Origin: Lysobacter sp. K5869
GTDB taxonomy: Bacteria; Pseudomonadota; Gammaproteobacteria; Xanthomonadales; Xanthomonadaceae
Assembly: GCF_018847975.1 (NCBI RefSeq)
Contig: NZ_CP072597.1
Location: forward strand, 1,713,001-1,777,000
Length of the DNA stretch: 64,000 nt
Reading direction: 5' to 3'
Positions within the stretch are counted from its first letter, which is position 1. Every line of letters starts with the position of its first letter. Positions 16,860 through 24,473 of the stretch are shown in pieces. The notes under the pieces were generated by a model that was not told the origin of the DNA, searched no databases, and saw nothing but the letters and a program-made list of their open reading frames with translations. The position numbers and the translations under genes are program-made.

Positions 16860-17504
16860 ATGGACGCCAACGGGCGCGAACGCGCCGATCGCAACAGTTT
16901 CCGCGAGCCGCCCGCGCATGAAGCCGGCGCGAACGCGCAGGCGCGCGAGGACGCCGCCGCGCAATGCGCGCAGTTCAAGTTCGCCGACGAGATGTTCTCC
17001 GGCGCCTGGCGCGCCAATCTGCCCGAGCTGGAAGCGCGCGCGCGCCGCTTCGCCGACGGCCAGCGCGACCGCGCCGAGGAACTGCTCGGCAACACCGCGA
17101 TCAAGGCCTTGCTGTTCATGCGCCGCGCGCCGCAGACCATCACCGACCCGGGCGGCTTCCTGTTCGTGGTGTTGCGCCACGTATTCCTCGACAGCGTGCG
17201 CCGGCGCGGCCGCGACCGCGAAGTGTTCGACCGCCATCGCGAGGTCGACGGCGAGGGCGGCGGTTTCGCCCACGACGGCCTGTCGGCGCTGCAGCAACTG
17301 GAGCTGGACGAACAGCTCGAACGGGTGGTGGCGGCGGTGGCGCGCATGAGCCGCGAGCAGCGCCGGCTGTTCGCTTACCGCTTCATCGACGATCTGCCGT
17401 ATCCGGTAATAGCGGAGAAGCTGCACATCAATCAGCCGCTGGCGCGCAAGCGGGTGGAACTGCTGCGCAACCGCCTGCGTCTGGCGGTGGGGCGCGAAGC
17501 TTGA
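16860..17504 (+). CDS. Sigma-70 family (ECF-like) factor heading the reb locus
   Basis: This 214-residue protein is a divergent ECF-type sigma factor. A region-2-like segment includes DPGGFLFVVLRHVFLDSVRR and region 4 includes MSREQRRLFAYRFIDDLPYP followed by IAEKLHINQPLARKRVELLR. A strong ribosome-binding site (AAGGAGGGGG at 16843-16852) supports the ATG at 16860; GTG 16857 is an alternative. The first ~50 residues are hydrophilic and poorly conserved. It lies 93 bp upstream of a RebB gene on the same strand, and sigma-factor genes are known neighbours of reb clusters, so it probably controls R-body expression (inference). Confidence 0.88.
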   Translation: MDANGRERADRNSFREPPAHEAGANAQAREDAAAQCAQFKFADEMFSGAWRANLPELEARARRFADGQRDRAEELLGNTAIKALLFMRRAPQTITDPGGFLFVVLRHVFLDSVRRRGRDREVFDRHREVDGEGGGFAHDGLSALQQLELDEQLERVVAAVARMSREQRRLFAYRFIDDLPYPVIAEKLHINQPLARKRVELLRNRLRLAVGREA

Positions 17505-17597
17505 GGCGACGGCCGGCGCGGCCGCGTTCACAAGCCTCTCGGGCTCGCGTTCCACCGCATTAGACCCGCAACGAACACTCACTCCAGGGACAGGCTC

Positions 17598-17831
17598 ATG
17601 ACCGACACGCCCGTCAATTCGCAAATCACCGACGCCGTCACCCAGACCAACGTGAAAGTGGTCGCCGAGGCGCCCGCGCAGGCGATCGCTTCGCTGTATC
17701 AGGTGTCCAGCCACTCCACCGGCCTGGCGCTGCAGAACGCGGTGCACAGCCAACAAGTGCTCAATCAGATCTCCAGCGCCGTGGTGTCCAAGGCGGTGCA
17801 GCTGATCATGGCCGTAGGCGACAAGCCATAG
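17598..17831 (+). CDS. RebB-family R-body protein, short form ('killing trait')
   Basis: This 77-residue protein belongs to the RebB/'killing trait' family, whose members polymerise into R-bodies, the coiled ribbons that extend on pH change. The hallmark N-terminus VNSQITDAVTQTNVKVVAEA is nearly identical to the two longer RebB proteins at 22.5-23.3 kb, and SHSTGLALQNAV is the second conserved block. It lacks their C-terminal ~30 residues (the TTAAAGATEK block) and ends instead in a hydrophobic VQLIMAVG tail. It could be a capping or accessory subunit. It follows the sigma gene and precedes the Gly-rich RebB-like gene by 55 bp. Confidence 0.93.
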   Translation: MTDTPVNSQITDAVTQTNVKVVAEAPAQAIASLYQVSSHSTGLALQNAVHSQQVLNQISSAVVSKAVQLIMAVGDKP

Positions 17832-17886
17832 CGCGCGCGGCGTTGCGGGGCGATGAGACGACGGACGCACGCTTGGGAGAACAGCG

Positions 17887-18963
17887 ATGAAGCAGCGGTG
17901 GGACGACGACAACGCGGGCGCCGCGCCCGAGCAGGATGCGCAGACGGGCGCGGCGCAGGGCGCGGCCGACGCGGCCGCGTCGGCGGCGGCGGCCTTCGCC
18001 GCGGCGCAGGCCGGGCAGGCCGGCGCGGCGTCGGATGCCGCGTCGGACGCGACGGTCGATAGCGGCCGCGACGCCTCCGGCGGACCGGGCGGCGCTGCCG
18101 CGGCCGCGGCGGCGCAGGGGAGCGGCGCGACGTCCGCCGATGCCGGCGGCGACGCGGGAACCGGCGGCGCCAGCGCGGCGGGCGGCAACGGCGCCGGCGG
18201 CAAGAGCGGCGCGGGCGGCCGCGGCGGTAGCGGCGGTAGCGGCGGCGGTTCGGGCGGCTCCGATGGCGGCGCCGGCGGGTCGGGGCAGGATCCCGGCGGC
18301 GGCTCCGGCGATGGCGGCAGCGGCAAGAACGCGGCGAGCGGCGATCCGGCTGGCAGCGGCAACGCGGGCGGCAACGGAAACGCCGGCGGCAGCGGCGGCG
18401 ATGGCGGAGGCAGCGGCAACAACGCCAACGGCGCCGCCGGCGACAACAGCAGCAACGGCAACACCGCCAACACCGCCAACACGCCGCCGAAATCCCCGCT
18501 CGCCGCCGCGCGCGCCCTCGCCGTCGCGCGCAACGCCGCCGCCGCGCCGCCGACGGGCGCCTTGAATCCGCAGATCGTGCAAGCGGTGCAGTTCAGCAAC
18601 GCCGAGACCGCGTCCTACGCGCCGGCGCAGATCGCCACCACCGCCGACATGCTGATCAGTCAGGCCGCGGGTCTGGTCGCGCAATCGGCCGCGGTCTACT
18701 TCGACGGCGTCACCAAGATCGCGCTGGCCAGCCAAGGCGTGCTGATGAAGCAGATGACCGAGGACATCGTCGCCGACCAGCCGAAGAAGGCGGCCGAGGA
18801 CGCGCTCGGCATCCTCGCCACCGACGTGTTCATGGCGGTGGCCGCCGCGGTCGCGGCCGGCGCCGGCGCGATGGAGGCGGAGTCGGCCAAGTTCGCCATC
18901 GACAGCATCGACCAGAGCATCGCCAAGTACGCCTCGGTCCTGCAAAACAGCGGCGGCTCCTGA
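17887..18963 (+). CDS. RebB-like protein with long Gly-rich linker
   Basis: This 358-residue protein has three parts. Residues 1-~60 are Ala-rich and acidic. Residues ~60-205 are a low-complexity Gly/Ser/Asn/Ala linker (runs such as GGSGGGSGGSDGG). Residues ~215-358 form a helical domain resembling RebB (NPQIVQAVQFSNAET aligns with the NSQITDAVTQTNVKV block, and later VYFDGVTKIALASQG). This looks like a RebB subunit carried on a flexible tether, perhaps for anchoring or cargo display; that role is inference. The domain is followed by AKYASVLQNSGGS at the end. It lies in the reb operon between the short RebB and the deaminase-like gene. Confidence 0.85.
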   Translation: MKQRWDDDNAGAAPEQDAQTGAAQGAADAAASAAAAFAAAQAGQAGAASDAASDATVDSGRDASGGPGGAAAAAAAQGSGATSADAGGDAGTGGASAAGGNGAGGKSGAGGRGGSGGSGGGSGGSDGGAGGSGQDPGGGSGDGGSGKNAASGDPAGSGNAGGNGNAGGSGGDGGGSGNNANGAAGDNSSNGNTANTANTPPKSPLAAARALAVARNAAAAPPTGALNPQIVQAVQFSNAETASYAPAQIATTADMLISQAAGLVAQSAAVYFDGVTKIALASQGVLMKQMTEDIVADQPKKAAEDALGILATDVFMAVAAAVAAGAGAMEAESAKFAIDSIDQSIAKYASVLQNSGGS

Positions 18964-19071
18964 ATCGCCTCGGCGCGCGGCCGCGGCCCGCGCCGTCCAC
19001 TCTCGCCGTAGCGCGCGCCCGCCGATCAGGCGCGCGCGGTCGCGCGCGGCTGACTTTCGAGGAACTGCGCC

Positions 19072-21429
19072 GTGGCTTATTTCTCCATTCCCAGTCTGAG
19101 CGTGCCGGCGTACCGGTTCGACTACCACAGCCACTTCAACGGGATCTTGCCGGTGAAGGGCGACGCTACGCTCGGGCAGTCCTTCGACGACGGCCAGGGC
19201 CCGGCCATCGCCGCGGACCAGCCGCTGTCGCTGGTCGGGCTGTACGGCTTCGAGGACGGCCGGCCGGGCTGGCGGCGCCGCGGCGCGGTGTCCTTGTTCG
19301 TCAAGGCGCTGCGCTTGATGGAACAGCGCAACCCGCTGCTCGACATCGCCCTGCAGCCGCGCGGCCGGCAGGTCTATCAGCGCGGCGAATGCGTCGGCGA
19401 GAACATCTACATCGCCGCGGTGTGGCTGGCCGACCGGCTCGGCCTGAGCGCGAACTGCGAACTGGCCGCGACCGATCCGGCGCTCTACGCCGGCGTGCGC
19501 AACTGGCTGGAGCTGATCCAAGGCCTGTGGTCGCAGCGCGGCGAGCCCGAGCGGGCCGGCGACGAGATCGAGGCGCTGCTGCCGATGCTGGAGCACTTCA
19601 ACGCCAAGATCTACAGCGCCAGCAAGTACACGCCGTTCGACGACGCCTACTTCGCCCGCTCGTTCGCCGCGAAGCTGTGGCTGAGCGAACAAAGCCGGGC
19701 CGACGCCGGCCAGCGTCCGATCCTGACGACCCTGATGTTCCTGCAGCAACAGGGCATCGCCAACGCCCAGATCGCGCTGGGGCCGTCCGGGATCGAGGTC
19801 TACGACGATTGCGTCGGGCGCTACAACGCGCGCTTCGGCACCTGCTACAAGCTGTTGGCGCACAGCTCGGAGGTGTACGCGAGCGACGAGGCTTTCGCCG
19901 CGGATCTGCTCAAACTCAAGCGCTGCATCGCCGATCCGGCGCTGGGCAACGTGGTCGGCTTCGATCTGCTCGGCGCCGAAAACAAGGTCGGCGGCTATCT
20001 GACCTACTTCAAGTTCCTCAGCGAGAACCGCGACGCGCTGACCGCGCGCTTCGGCGTCGAGCCGCCGCCGCAAGGACAGCCCGGGGATTCGCCCGATCCG
20101 CCCAAGCTCGCACTCAAGCTCGTCAACCACATCCATTGCGGCGAAGGCATGGGCGTGGCGGCGGACAACCGCTCGGCGATCGGCTACGCCATGGCCTATC
20201 TGGGCGCGCCGCTGCCGGCCTCGTTCTATCCCGCGTTCTCGCGCTACGTGCTGACCTGCGTGGAGGCCGCGCGCAGCCGAGAGGCCGACAACCGGCGCGG
20301 CACCTTGGGCACTCCCGACGCGGCGCGCGCGCCCGGCGAACACGTGTCCGGCCTGTTCGACGAATTGTTCCGCAACGATTCGCTGACCGTCGACGGCCTG
20401 CTGCTGCGCCGCTACGACGGCAACAGCGAGCGCACCCGCCAGCTGGCCGCCTACACCGGCAAGCGCAACATGATGGCGATCAGCGAGGCGCTCGACACCG
20501 TGCCGGCCACGCCGGCGCGCGACGACGAGAAGGGCGAGAACTACTATCAGGTGCTGATGGACGGCGACCGGCCGATGGCGTTCCGGCTCGGCCACGCCTA
20601 CTACTACCGCAGCTACGTCGCCGCGCGTTACCCGGAACTGGCGTTCGACACCAATCTGGGCAGCAACGCGATCACCGGCGCCTCGGGCCTGTTCGATTCC
20701 AGCGAGAGCTACCGGCTCAATCGCGGCCTGCGCCATCTGCACGGCTATGTCGACACCAACCTGATCCAGGAACTGACCGACCGGGTGATGTACACCGGCG
20801 TGCGCTCGCTGGATCGCATCGAGGTGCGCGAACTGCTGGCGCTGGCCCGGCGCAGCCCGAACCGCGCCGCGTTTCTCGACGCGGTCCAGGCCAAACTGCC
20901 GGACCTGCTGGGCAAGGCGATGGCGCCGGTCTTCGACGCGTTCGCCGGGTTCGATTACCGCCAGTGCTTCCTGACCTTGCTGGGCAAGATGATCGGCCGC
21001 AGCCCGTCGCGCGCGCTGTGGTTCGACGCGTCGGCGCGGGTGCTGGCGCTGTTCGCGAACTGGCGCAGCTATCTACTCGGCGCCGACGGGCAGGGCGTGG
21101 AGCACACCGACAGCCGCAACGAGTATCTGCGCTGCGCGTTGCTGATGGCCTACAGCCTGATGCCGTTGGATCCCGGGCCGCAGGGCGATCCGGACATCGA
21201 TCCGGACAACGACCCCGACGCCGATCCGGACGACGACGCGGCGCTGTCGGCCGACATCGTCGGCGCGACGCTGCAAGCGCTGATCGATGCGGTGTCGGCG
21301 GCGTACTGGGCCACCACGATCGGGCCGCCGGCCGCATCGGCGGCGACGGGACAACCGCCCAAGGTCGGCGTGAAAGGTTACAAGGCGCCCGATTCGGTCG
21401 TGACGATCTTCGCGTCCGCGGCCCCGTAG
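19072..21429 (+). CDS. Large protein with adenosine-deaminase-superfamily motifs in reb locus
   Basis: This 785-residue protein starts at GTG with GAGGAA upstream. Its ordered motifs match the adenosine/AMP deaminase fold: HSHFNG at residues 19-24 (metal-binding HxH), VVGFDLLGAE at 294-303 (compare GFDLAGxE), NHIHCGEG with H355 and E358 (compare the HAGE metal/catalytic motif), and FDTNLGSN at 525-532 (compare the CPxSN block), then VDT with D561 as a possible final metal ligand. At 785 residues it is more than twice a classical ADA and carries large inserts. An Asp-rich stretch (DPDIDPDNDPDADPDDD) lies near residue 710. It sits inside the reb operon, so it may make or consume a purine signal linked to R-bodies. 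Substrate and activity are unproven. Confidence 0.82.
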   Translation: MAYFSIPSLSVPAYRFDYHSHFNGILPVKGDATLGQSFDDGQGPAIAADQPLSLVGLYGFEDGRPGWRRRGAVSLFVKALRLMEQRNPLLDIALQPRGRQVYQRGECVGENIYIAAVWLADRLGLSANCELAATDPALYAGVRNWLELIQGLWSQRGEPERAGDEIEALLPMLEHFNAKIYSASKYTPFDDAYFARSFAAKLWLSEQSRADAGQRPILTTLMFLQQQGIANAQIALGPSGIEVYDDCVGRYNARFGTCYKLLAHSSEVYASDEAFAADLLKLKRCIADPALGNVVGFDLLGAENKVGGYLTYFKFLSENRDALTARFGVEPPPQGQPGDSPDPPKLALKLVNHIHCGEGMGVAADNRSAIGYAMAYLGAPLPASFYPAFSRYVLTCVEAARSREADNRRGTLGTPDAARAPGEHVSGLFDELFRNDSLTVDGLLLRRYDGNSERTRQLAAYTGKRNMMAISEALDTVPATPARDDEKGENYYQVLMDGDRPMAFRLGHAYYYRSYVAARYPELAFDTNLGSNAITGASGLFDSSESYRLNRGLRHLHGYVDTNLIQELTDRVMYTGVRSLDRIEVRELLALARRSPNRAAFLDAVQAKLPDLLGKAMAPVFDAFAGFDYRQCFLTLLGKMIGRSPSRALWFDASARVLALFANWRSYLLGADGQGVEHTDSRNEYLRCALLMAYSLMPLDPGPQGDPDIDPDNDPDADPDDDAALSADIVGATLQALIDAVSAAYWATTIGPPAASAATGQPPKVGVKGYKAPDSVVTIFASAAP

Positions 21430-21486
21430 CCGGCCTGATCGGCGCCCTCATTGCGTATCGCATCACGTGTAAGACCGGAGTTCGCG

Positions 21487-21753
21487 ATGGACGAGAATCT
21501 GCAAGTTCTGCTGCACGATGAGCTCGAAGGCTTGTTCGGCGCGCCGGCCGCCCCCGGCGCGGGCGCCGCCGCGCGCCGCGCGCCGCCGCCACTGCCGCCG
21601 CCCAGGCCCGCGCCTCCGCGCGCGCCCGCATCGGCGCCCGAGGCCGGGGACGACGCGCCGTCGCCGCACAGCGAGATCGCCGCGCTGCTGGCCCAGCGCC
21701 TGCACGACCCGCACGTGCTCCAGGCGCTGGCGCGCCTGCTGGGGGTGCGCTGA
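21487..21753 (+). CDS. Small Pro-rich protein of the reb locus
   Basis: This 88-residue protein has an acidic N-terminal helix (MDENLQVLLHDELEGLFGAP), a central Pro/Ala-rich linker (PPPLPPPRPAPPRAP) and a C-terminal amphipathic helix (HSEIAALLAQRLHDPHVLQA). I do not recognise a family. GGAG lies upstream of the ATG, and the stop overlaps the next start (TGATG), so it is co-translated with the following gene. It resembles an adaptor with two helical ends joined by a stiff linker (inference). Confidence 0.75.
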   Translation: MDENLQVLLHDELEGLFGAPAAPGAGAAARRAPPPLPPPRPAPPRAPASAPEAGDDAPSPHSEIAALLAQRLHDPHVLQALARLLGVR

Positions 21754-22490
21754 TGTACGCCTCGCAAATCCCGCCGAACACACCCGAGCAAAACCCGCCC
21801 GCGGCCGCGCCGCCGCCCGCGCCGGACGCGTCCGCGCCCGCGTCGCCGCGCGCCGAACTCGATCAGGCCGTGCGCGATTTCGCCCGCGCCCGGCTCGGCC
21901 GCGACTTGCTGCCCGAAGAGCAACAGGTGCTGAGCGCCTACATCGCGATGATCGATGCGCAGACGCCGCCGGCCTCCGCGCCGTCGCCGCCGCCCGGCGG
22001 CGCGGCCGGCGTGCTCGAACGCGGACGCCAGCAGATCCTGGACGTGATCCAGCAAAACCTCAGCCGCGCGCAAGCCGCGGTCGACGGCAACGCCAAAGCC
22101 GAGCGCGCGGCGGAAACCGCGGTGCTCGGCGCGGTGGAGCGCGCGCAATCGCTGCAAGACCTATTGCCGGCCAAGCCCGAGCCGGGCGCGGCGGCGATTC
22201 CGCCCACGCCGATGGAACTGATCGCCGCGCGCCTGGCCGAGTTGGTCCGGCAAGAGGTGGACGCGTGTTTCCAGCGGCAGATCGGCCCGCTCGCGCGCCA
22301 GTTGCAAGATGTGATCGATACGGCGCAGGCCAACGGCCTGTTGCCGCCCGCCACCACCGGTTCCGCGCCCGCCGACGAGTCGCGCGCGACCGGCCCGGAC
22401 AGCGACGCCGCTGCCCGCCCCGACCGCGACAACCACTCCAACGACGCCGCGCAGGCGAACGGTCCGGCCGCTTCACAAGGCAATGGATGA
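21753..22490 (+). CDS. Unknown helical protein of the reb locus
   Basis: This 245-residue protein has a Pro/Ala-rich N-terminus and two helical segments separated by Pro-rich linkers. The first is AELDQAVRDFARARLGRDLL with VLSAYIAMIDAQ; the second runs from GVLERGRQQILDVIQQNLSR to about residue 195 (MELIAARLAELVRQEVDACF). The hydrophilic tail is rich in Asp, Asn and Ala. There is no signal peptide. Its start overlaps the preceding gene's stop. It ends 57 bp before the first of two paired RebB genes. The function is unknown; co-location suggests R-body assembly or regulation. Confidence 0.75.
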   Translation: MYASQIPPNTPEQNPPAAAPPPAPDASAPASPRAELDQAVRDFARARLGRDLLPEEQQVLSAYIAMIDAQTPPASAPSPPPGGAAGVLERGRQQILDVIQQNLSRAQAAVDGNAKAERAAETAVLGAVERAQSLQDLLPAKPEPGAAAIPPTPMELIAARLAELVRQEVDACFQRQIGPLARQLQDVIDTAQANGLLPPATTGSAPADESRATGPDSDAAARPDRDNHSNDAAQANGPAASQGNG

Positions 22491-22547
22491 CTCGTTAACC
22501 AGCAATGTACGGCAGCGGCCGTACTTCAATATCCCAAGGAGCTCGAT

Positions 22548-22868
22548 ATGGCATTCCCGACCGCCGTCAACGATCAAATCACCGATGCCGTCACCCAGTC
22601 CAACGTCAAGGTCATCGGCGAAGCGCCCGCCTTCGCGATGGGTTCGATCTACCAGTCGATGGCCCACTCCACCGGCATCCTGTTCGAAAACGCCGTGGCG
22701 GCGCAGCAGCAGCAGAACTCGCTGTCGCAAGCGGCGGCCAACCAGGGCGTGATGCAGATCTACAGCCTCGACACCACCGCCGCCGCCGGCGCCACCGAGA
22801 AGGTCGCGCAGACCGGCGTGTCGGACAATCTGACCAGCCTGCTGACCGTGCTGCGCGCGTTCAAGTAA
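22548..22868 (+). CDS. RebB-family R-body structural protein, copy 1
   Basis: This 106-residue RebB protein has the family blocks VNDQITDAVTQSNVKVIGEA, AHSTGILFENAV and TTAAAGATEKVAQTGVSDN. It is the length expected of a main R-body subunit. A good ribosome-binding site (AAGGAG, 8 bp upstream) precedes it. It is about 80% identical by eye to the next gene, which indicates a recent duplication. Related proteins assemble into contractile ribbons that can rupture membranes. Confidence 0.96.
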   Translation: MAFPTAVNDQITDAVTQSNVKVIGEAPAFAMGSIYQSMAHSTGILFENAVAAQQQQNSLSQAAANQGVMQIYSLDTTAAAGATEKVAQTGVSDNLTSLLTVLRAFK

Positions 22869-22902
22869 GGCGCGCGGCGCCCGATCCGCGCGATCGGGCC
22901 AT

Positions 22903-22935
22903 GCGGCGCCGGCCGGCAACGGCGGCCGGCGCCGC
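22903..22935 (+). other. Intercistronic hairpin between the two rebB copies
   Basis: A perfect 13-bp GC-rich stem (22903-22915 with 22923-22935, 7-nt loop) lies between the two RebB genes with no T-tract. It is likely to stabilise the upstream message or set the ratio of the two subunits rather than terminate transcription. Confidence 0.55.
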
Positions 22936-22969
22936 GGAGCCGAACTAATCCGCAACCGAGGATCGATTC

Positions 22970-23308
22970 ATGGCCTATCCCACCGCAGTCAACAATCAAA
23001 TCACCGACGCCGTCACCCAGTCCAACGTCAAGGTCATCGCCGAGGTTCCGGCCTTCGCGATGGGCTCGATGTTCCAGGCGTCCGCCCACTCTACCGGCCT
23101 GTTGTTCGAAAACGCCATCGCTTCGCAGCAGCAGCAGACCTCGCTGGCGCAGGCCGCCGCGAACCAGGGCGTGATGCAGATCTACAGCTTCGACACCACC
23201 GCCGCGGCCGGCGCGACCGAGAAGATGGCCCAGACCGGCGTGGCCGACAATCTGACCAGCTTGCTGACCGTGCTGCAGTCGTTCAAGAGCAATCCGTACG
23301 GCCCGTAA
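22970..23308 (+). CDS. RebB-family R-body structural protein, copy 2
   Basis: This 112-residue RebB paralogue has VNNQITDAVTQSNVKVIAEV, AHSTGLLFENAI and TTAAAGATEKMAQTGVADN, plus a six-residue C-terminal extension (SNPYGP) lacking in copy 1. R-body ribbons in known systems need more than one RebB-like subunit, so the two copies probably co-polymerise (inference from family knowledge). It is followed after about 12 bp by a strong terminator, which ends the reb operon. Confidence 0.96.
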   Translation: MAYPTAVNNQITDAVTQSNVKVIAEVPAFAMGSMFQASAHSTGLLFENAIASQQQQTSLAQAAANQGVMQIYSFDTTAAAGATEKMAQTGVADNLTSLLTVLQSFKSNPYGP

Positions 23309-23320
23309 GCCGGTTTCAGC

Positions 23321-23362
23321 CGATGCCGGTCCGCCGCAGGGCGCCGGCATCGTTTTCGCTTT
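23321..23362 (+). terminator. Rho-independent terminator of the reb operon
   Basis: A 9-bp stem CGATGCCGG/CCGGCATCG (23321-23329 with 23344-23352) is followed by TTTTCGCTTT. It lies 13 bp after the last RebB stop and separates the structural genes from the Crp/Fnr gene. Confidence 0.85.
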
Positions 23363-23607
23363 GTCCGGCCGAGCCCGGCCGACCGCGCGCCGCGCCGCGC
23401 GCCGCATCGCGACCGCGCCATGCCGACGTCCACAGGGGGCGTTATGAATCCTGCCACCGGCCGCGAGCGCGGCCGTTCCGTTTTCGTCTGTCGCGCGCGC
23501 GCGCATCGCGCACCGAAGCGCCGCGCATCGTCTCGTTTCGCCGCCGCGTTTCCCGCCGCCGGCCGCGCCGGCCGAACCGCCGCGGCGCCGCCGGCGCGGC
23601 CGGGCGC

Positions 23608-24381
23608 ATGGCGCTGAGCGCCCACGACGGCGTCGCGGTGCGCAGGCGCCGCTGGGGCCTGGACCGCTGCGCGCTGCTGCGCGGCCTGCCCACCACGCTG
23701 CTGGAGCACATCGCGCGCCACAGCACCGAGGCCAATCTGGAAGAAGGCGACGCGCTGTTCTTCAAGAACGATCCCAGCGATTTCCTCGCCTTCGTCGTCC
23801 ACGGCCGGATCTACAAGCTGCTGTACGGGCCCGACGGACAGGAACTGATCGTCGACACCATCGACAGCGGCGAAACCGTCGACGAAACCCCGCTGCTCGA
23901 CACCCACGCGCACAACTTCACCGCGGTGGCCTACAGCCCGACCCGGGTGTTGCTGCTGCCGCGCCGGCATTTTCCCAGCCTGACCAATGACCCGGTGGTG
24001 ATCGAACGCGCCCACGCCTCGCTGTGCCTGCGCTTGCGGCAAGCGGTGGAGAGCTTGGAGACGATGTGCCTGCACCGCCTGGAATCGCGGCTGGCGCGTT
24101 ATCTGCTGTCGCTGATGCACAACCAGCCGCAGGCGCGCGGCGGCGATTTCGAGGTGGCGCTGCCGCCGACCCAGAGCATCCTGGCGGCGATGGTCAACGC
24201 CAGCCGGCCGAAATTGAACGCGCAGTTGCAGACCTGGCACCGCAGCGGGCTGGTGAGCCGCAAGCGCAACATCCTGCGCATCAACGACATCGACCAGTTC
24301 CGCTGCAAGGCGTATCTGGGCCGCGATTTCGAACGGCCCGAAGGCCGCGCGCGCTCGGGCGCGGCGTGGCGCAACTCGTGA
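23608..24381 (+). CDS. Crp/Fnr-family transcriptional regulator
   Basis: This 257-residue protein has an N-terminal cyclic-nucleotide-binding-type domain (residues ~15-135; ANLEEGDALFFKNDPSDFLA) and a C-terminal Crp-type helix-turn-helix (residues ~180-240; ILAAMVNASRPKLNAQLQTW, SRKRNILRINDIDQF). There is no N-terminal Cys cluster like Fnr, so oxygen sensing by Fe-S is unlikely. The open frame upstream of 23608 is Arg-rich and was not used. It lies immediately downstream of the reb genes on the same strand and is a plausible regulator of them; if it binds a nucleotide, the deaminase-like protein could affect its ligand (speculative). Confidence 0.92.
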   Translation: MALSAHDGVAVRRRRWGLDRCALLRGLPTTLLEHIARHSTEANLEEGDALFFKNDPSDFLAFVVHGRIYKLLYGPDGQELIVDTIDSGETVDETPLLDTHAHNFTAVAYSPTRVLLLPRRHFPSLTNDPVVIERAHASLCLRLRQAVESLETMCLHRLESRLARYLLSLMHNQPQARGGDFEVALPPTQSILAAMVNASRPKLNAQLQTWHRSGLVSRKRNILRINDIDQFRCKAYLGRDFERPEGRARSGAAWRNS

Positions 24382-24404
24382 GCGCCGCGCGCCGAGCCTG
24401 AAGA

Positions 24405-24428
24405 GGCCGGCCCCCGAGGGAGCCGGCC
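24405..24428. terminator. Hairpin between convergent genes
   Basis: A 7-bp stem GGCCGGC/GCCGGCC (24405-24411 with 24422-24428) lies between the convergent Crp/Fnr and GH114 genes. No T-tract is present on either side, so termination is only suggested. Confidence 0.35.
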
Positions 24429-24473
24429 CGGCCGCGGCGAGCGATGCCGCGGCGTGGTCGCATTACTCGCGGA

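Noticed and set aside
17806..20742. Minus-strand open frame of 978 codons
   Set aside because: It is antisense to the RebB-like and deaminase-like genes and reads as low-complexity Ala/Arg/Val sequence.
19072..21429. RADAR defence system
   Set aside because: The protein has deaminase-like motifs and large size, but no RdrA AAA+ ATPase is present; kept only as a comparison.
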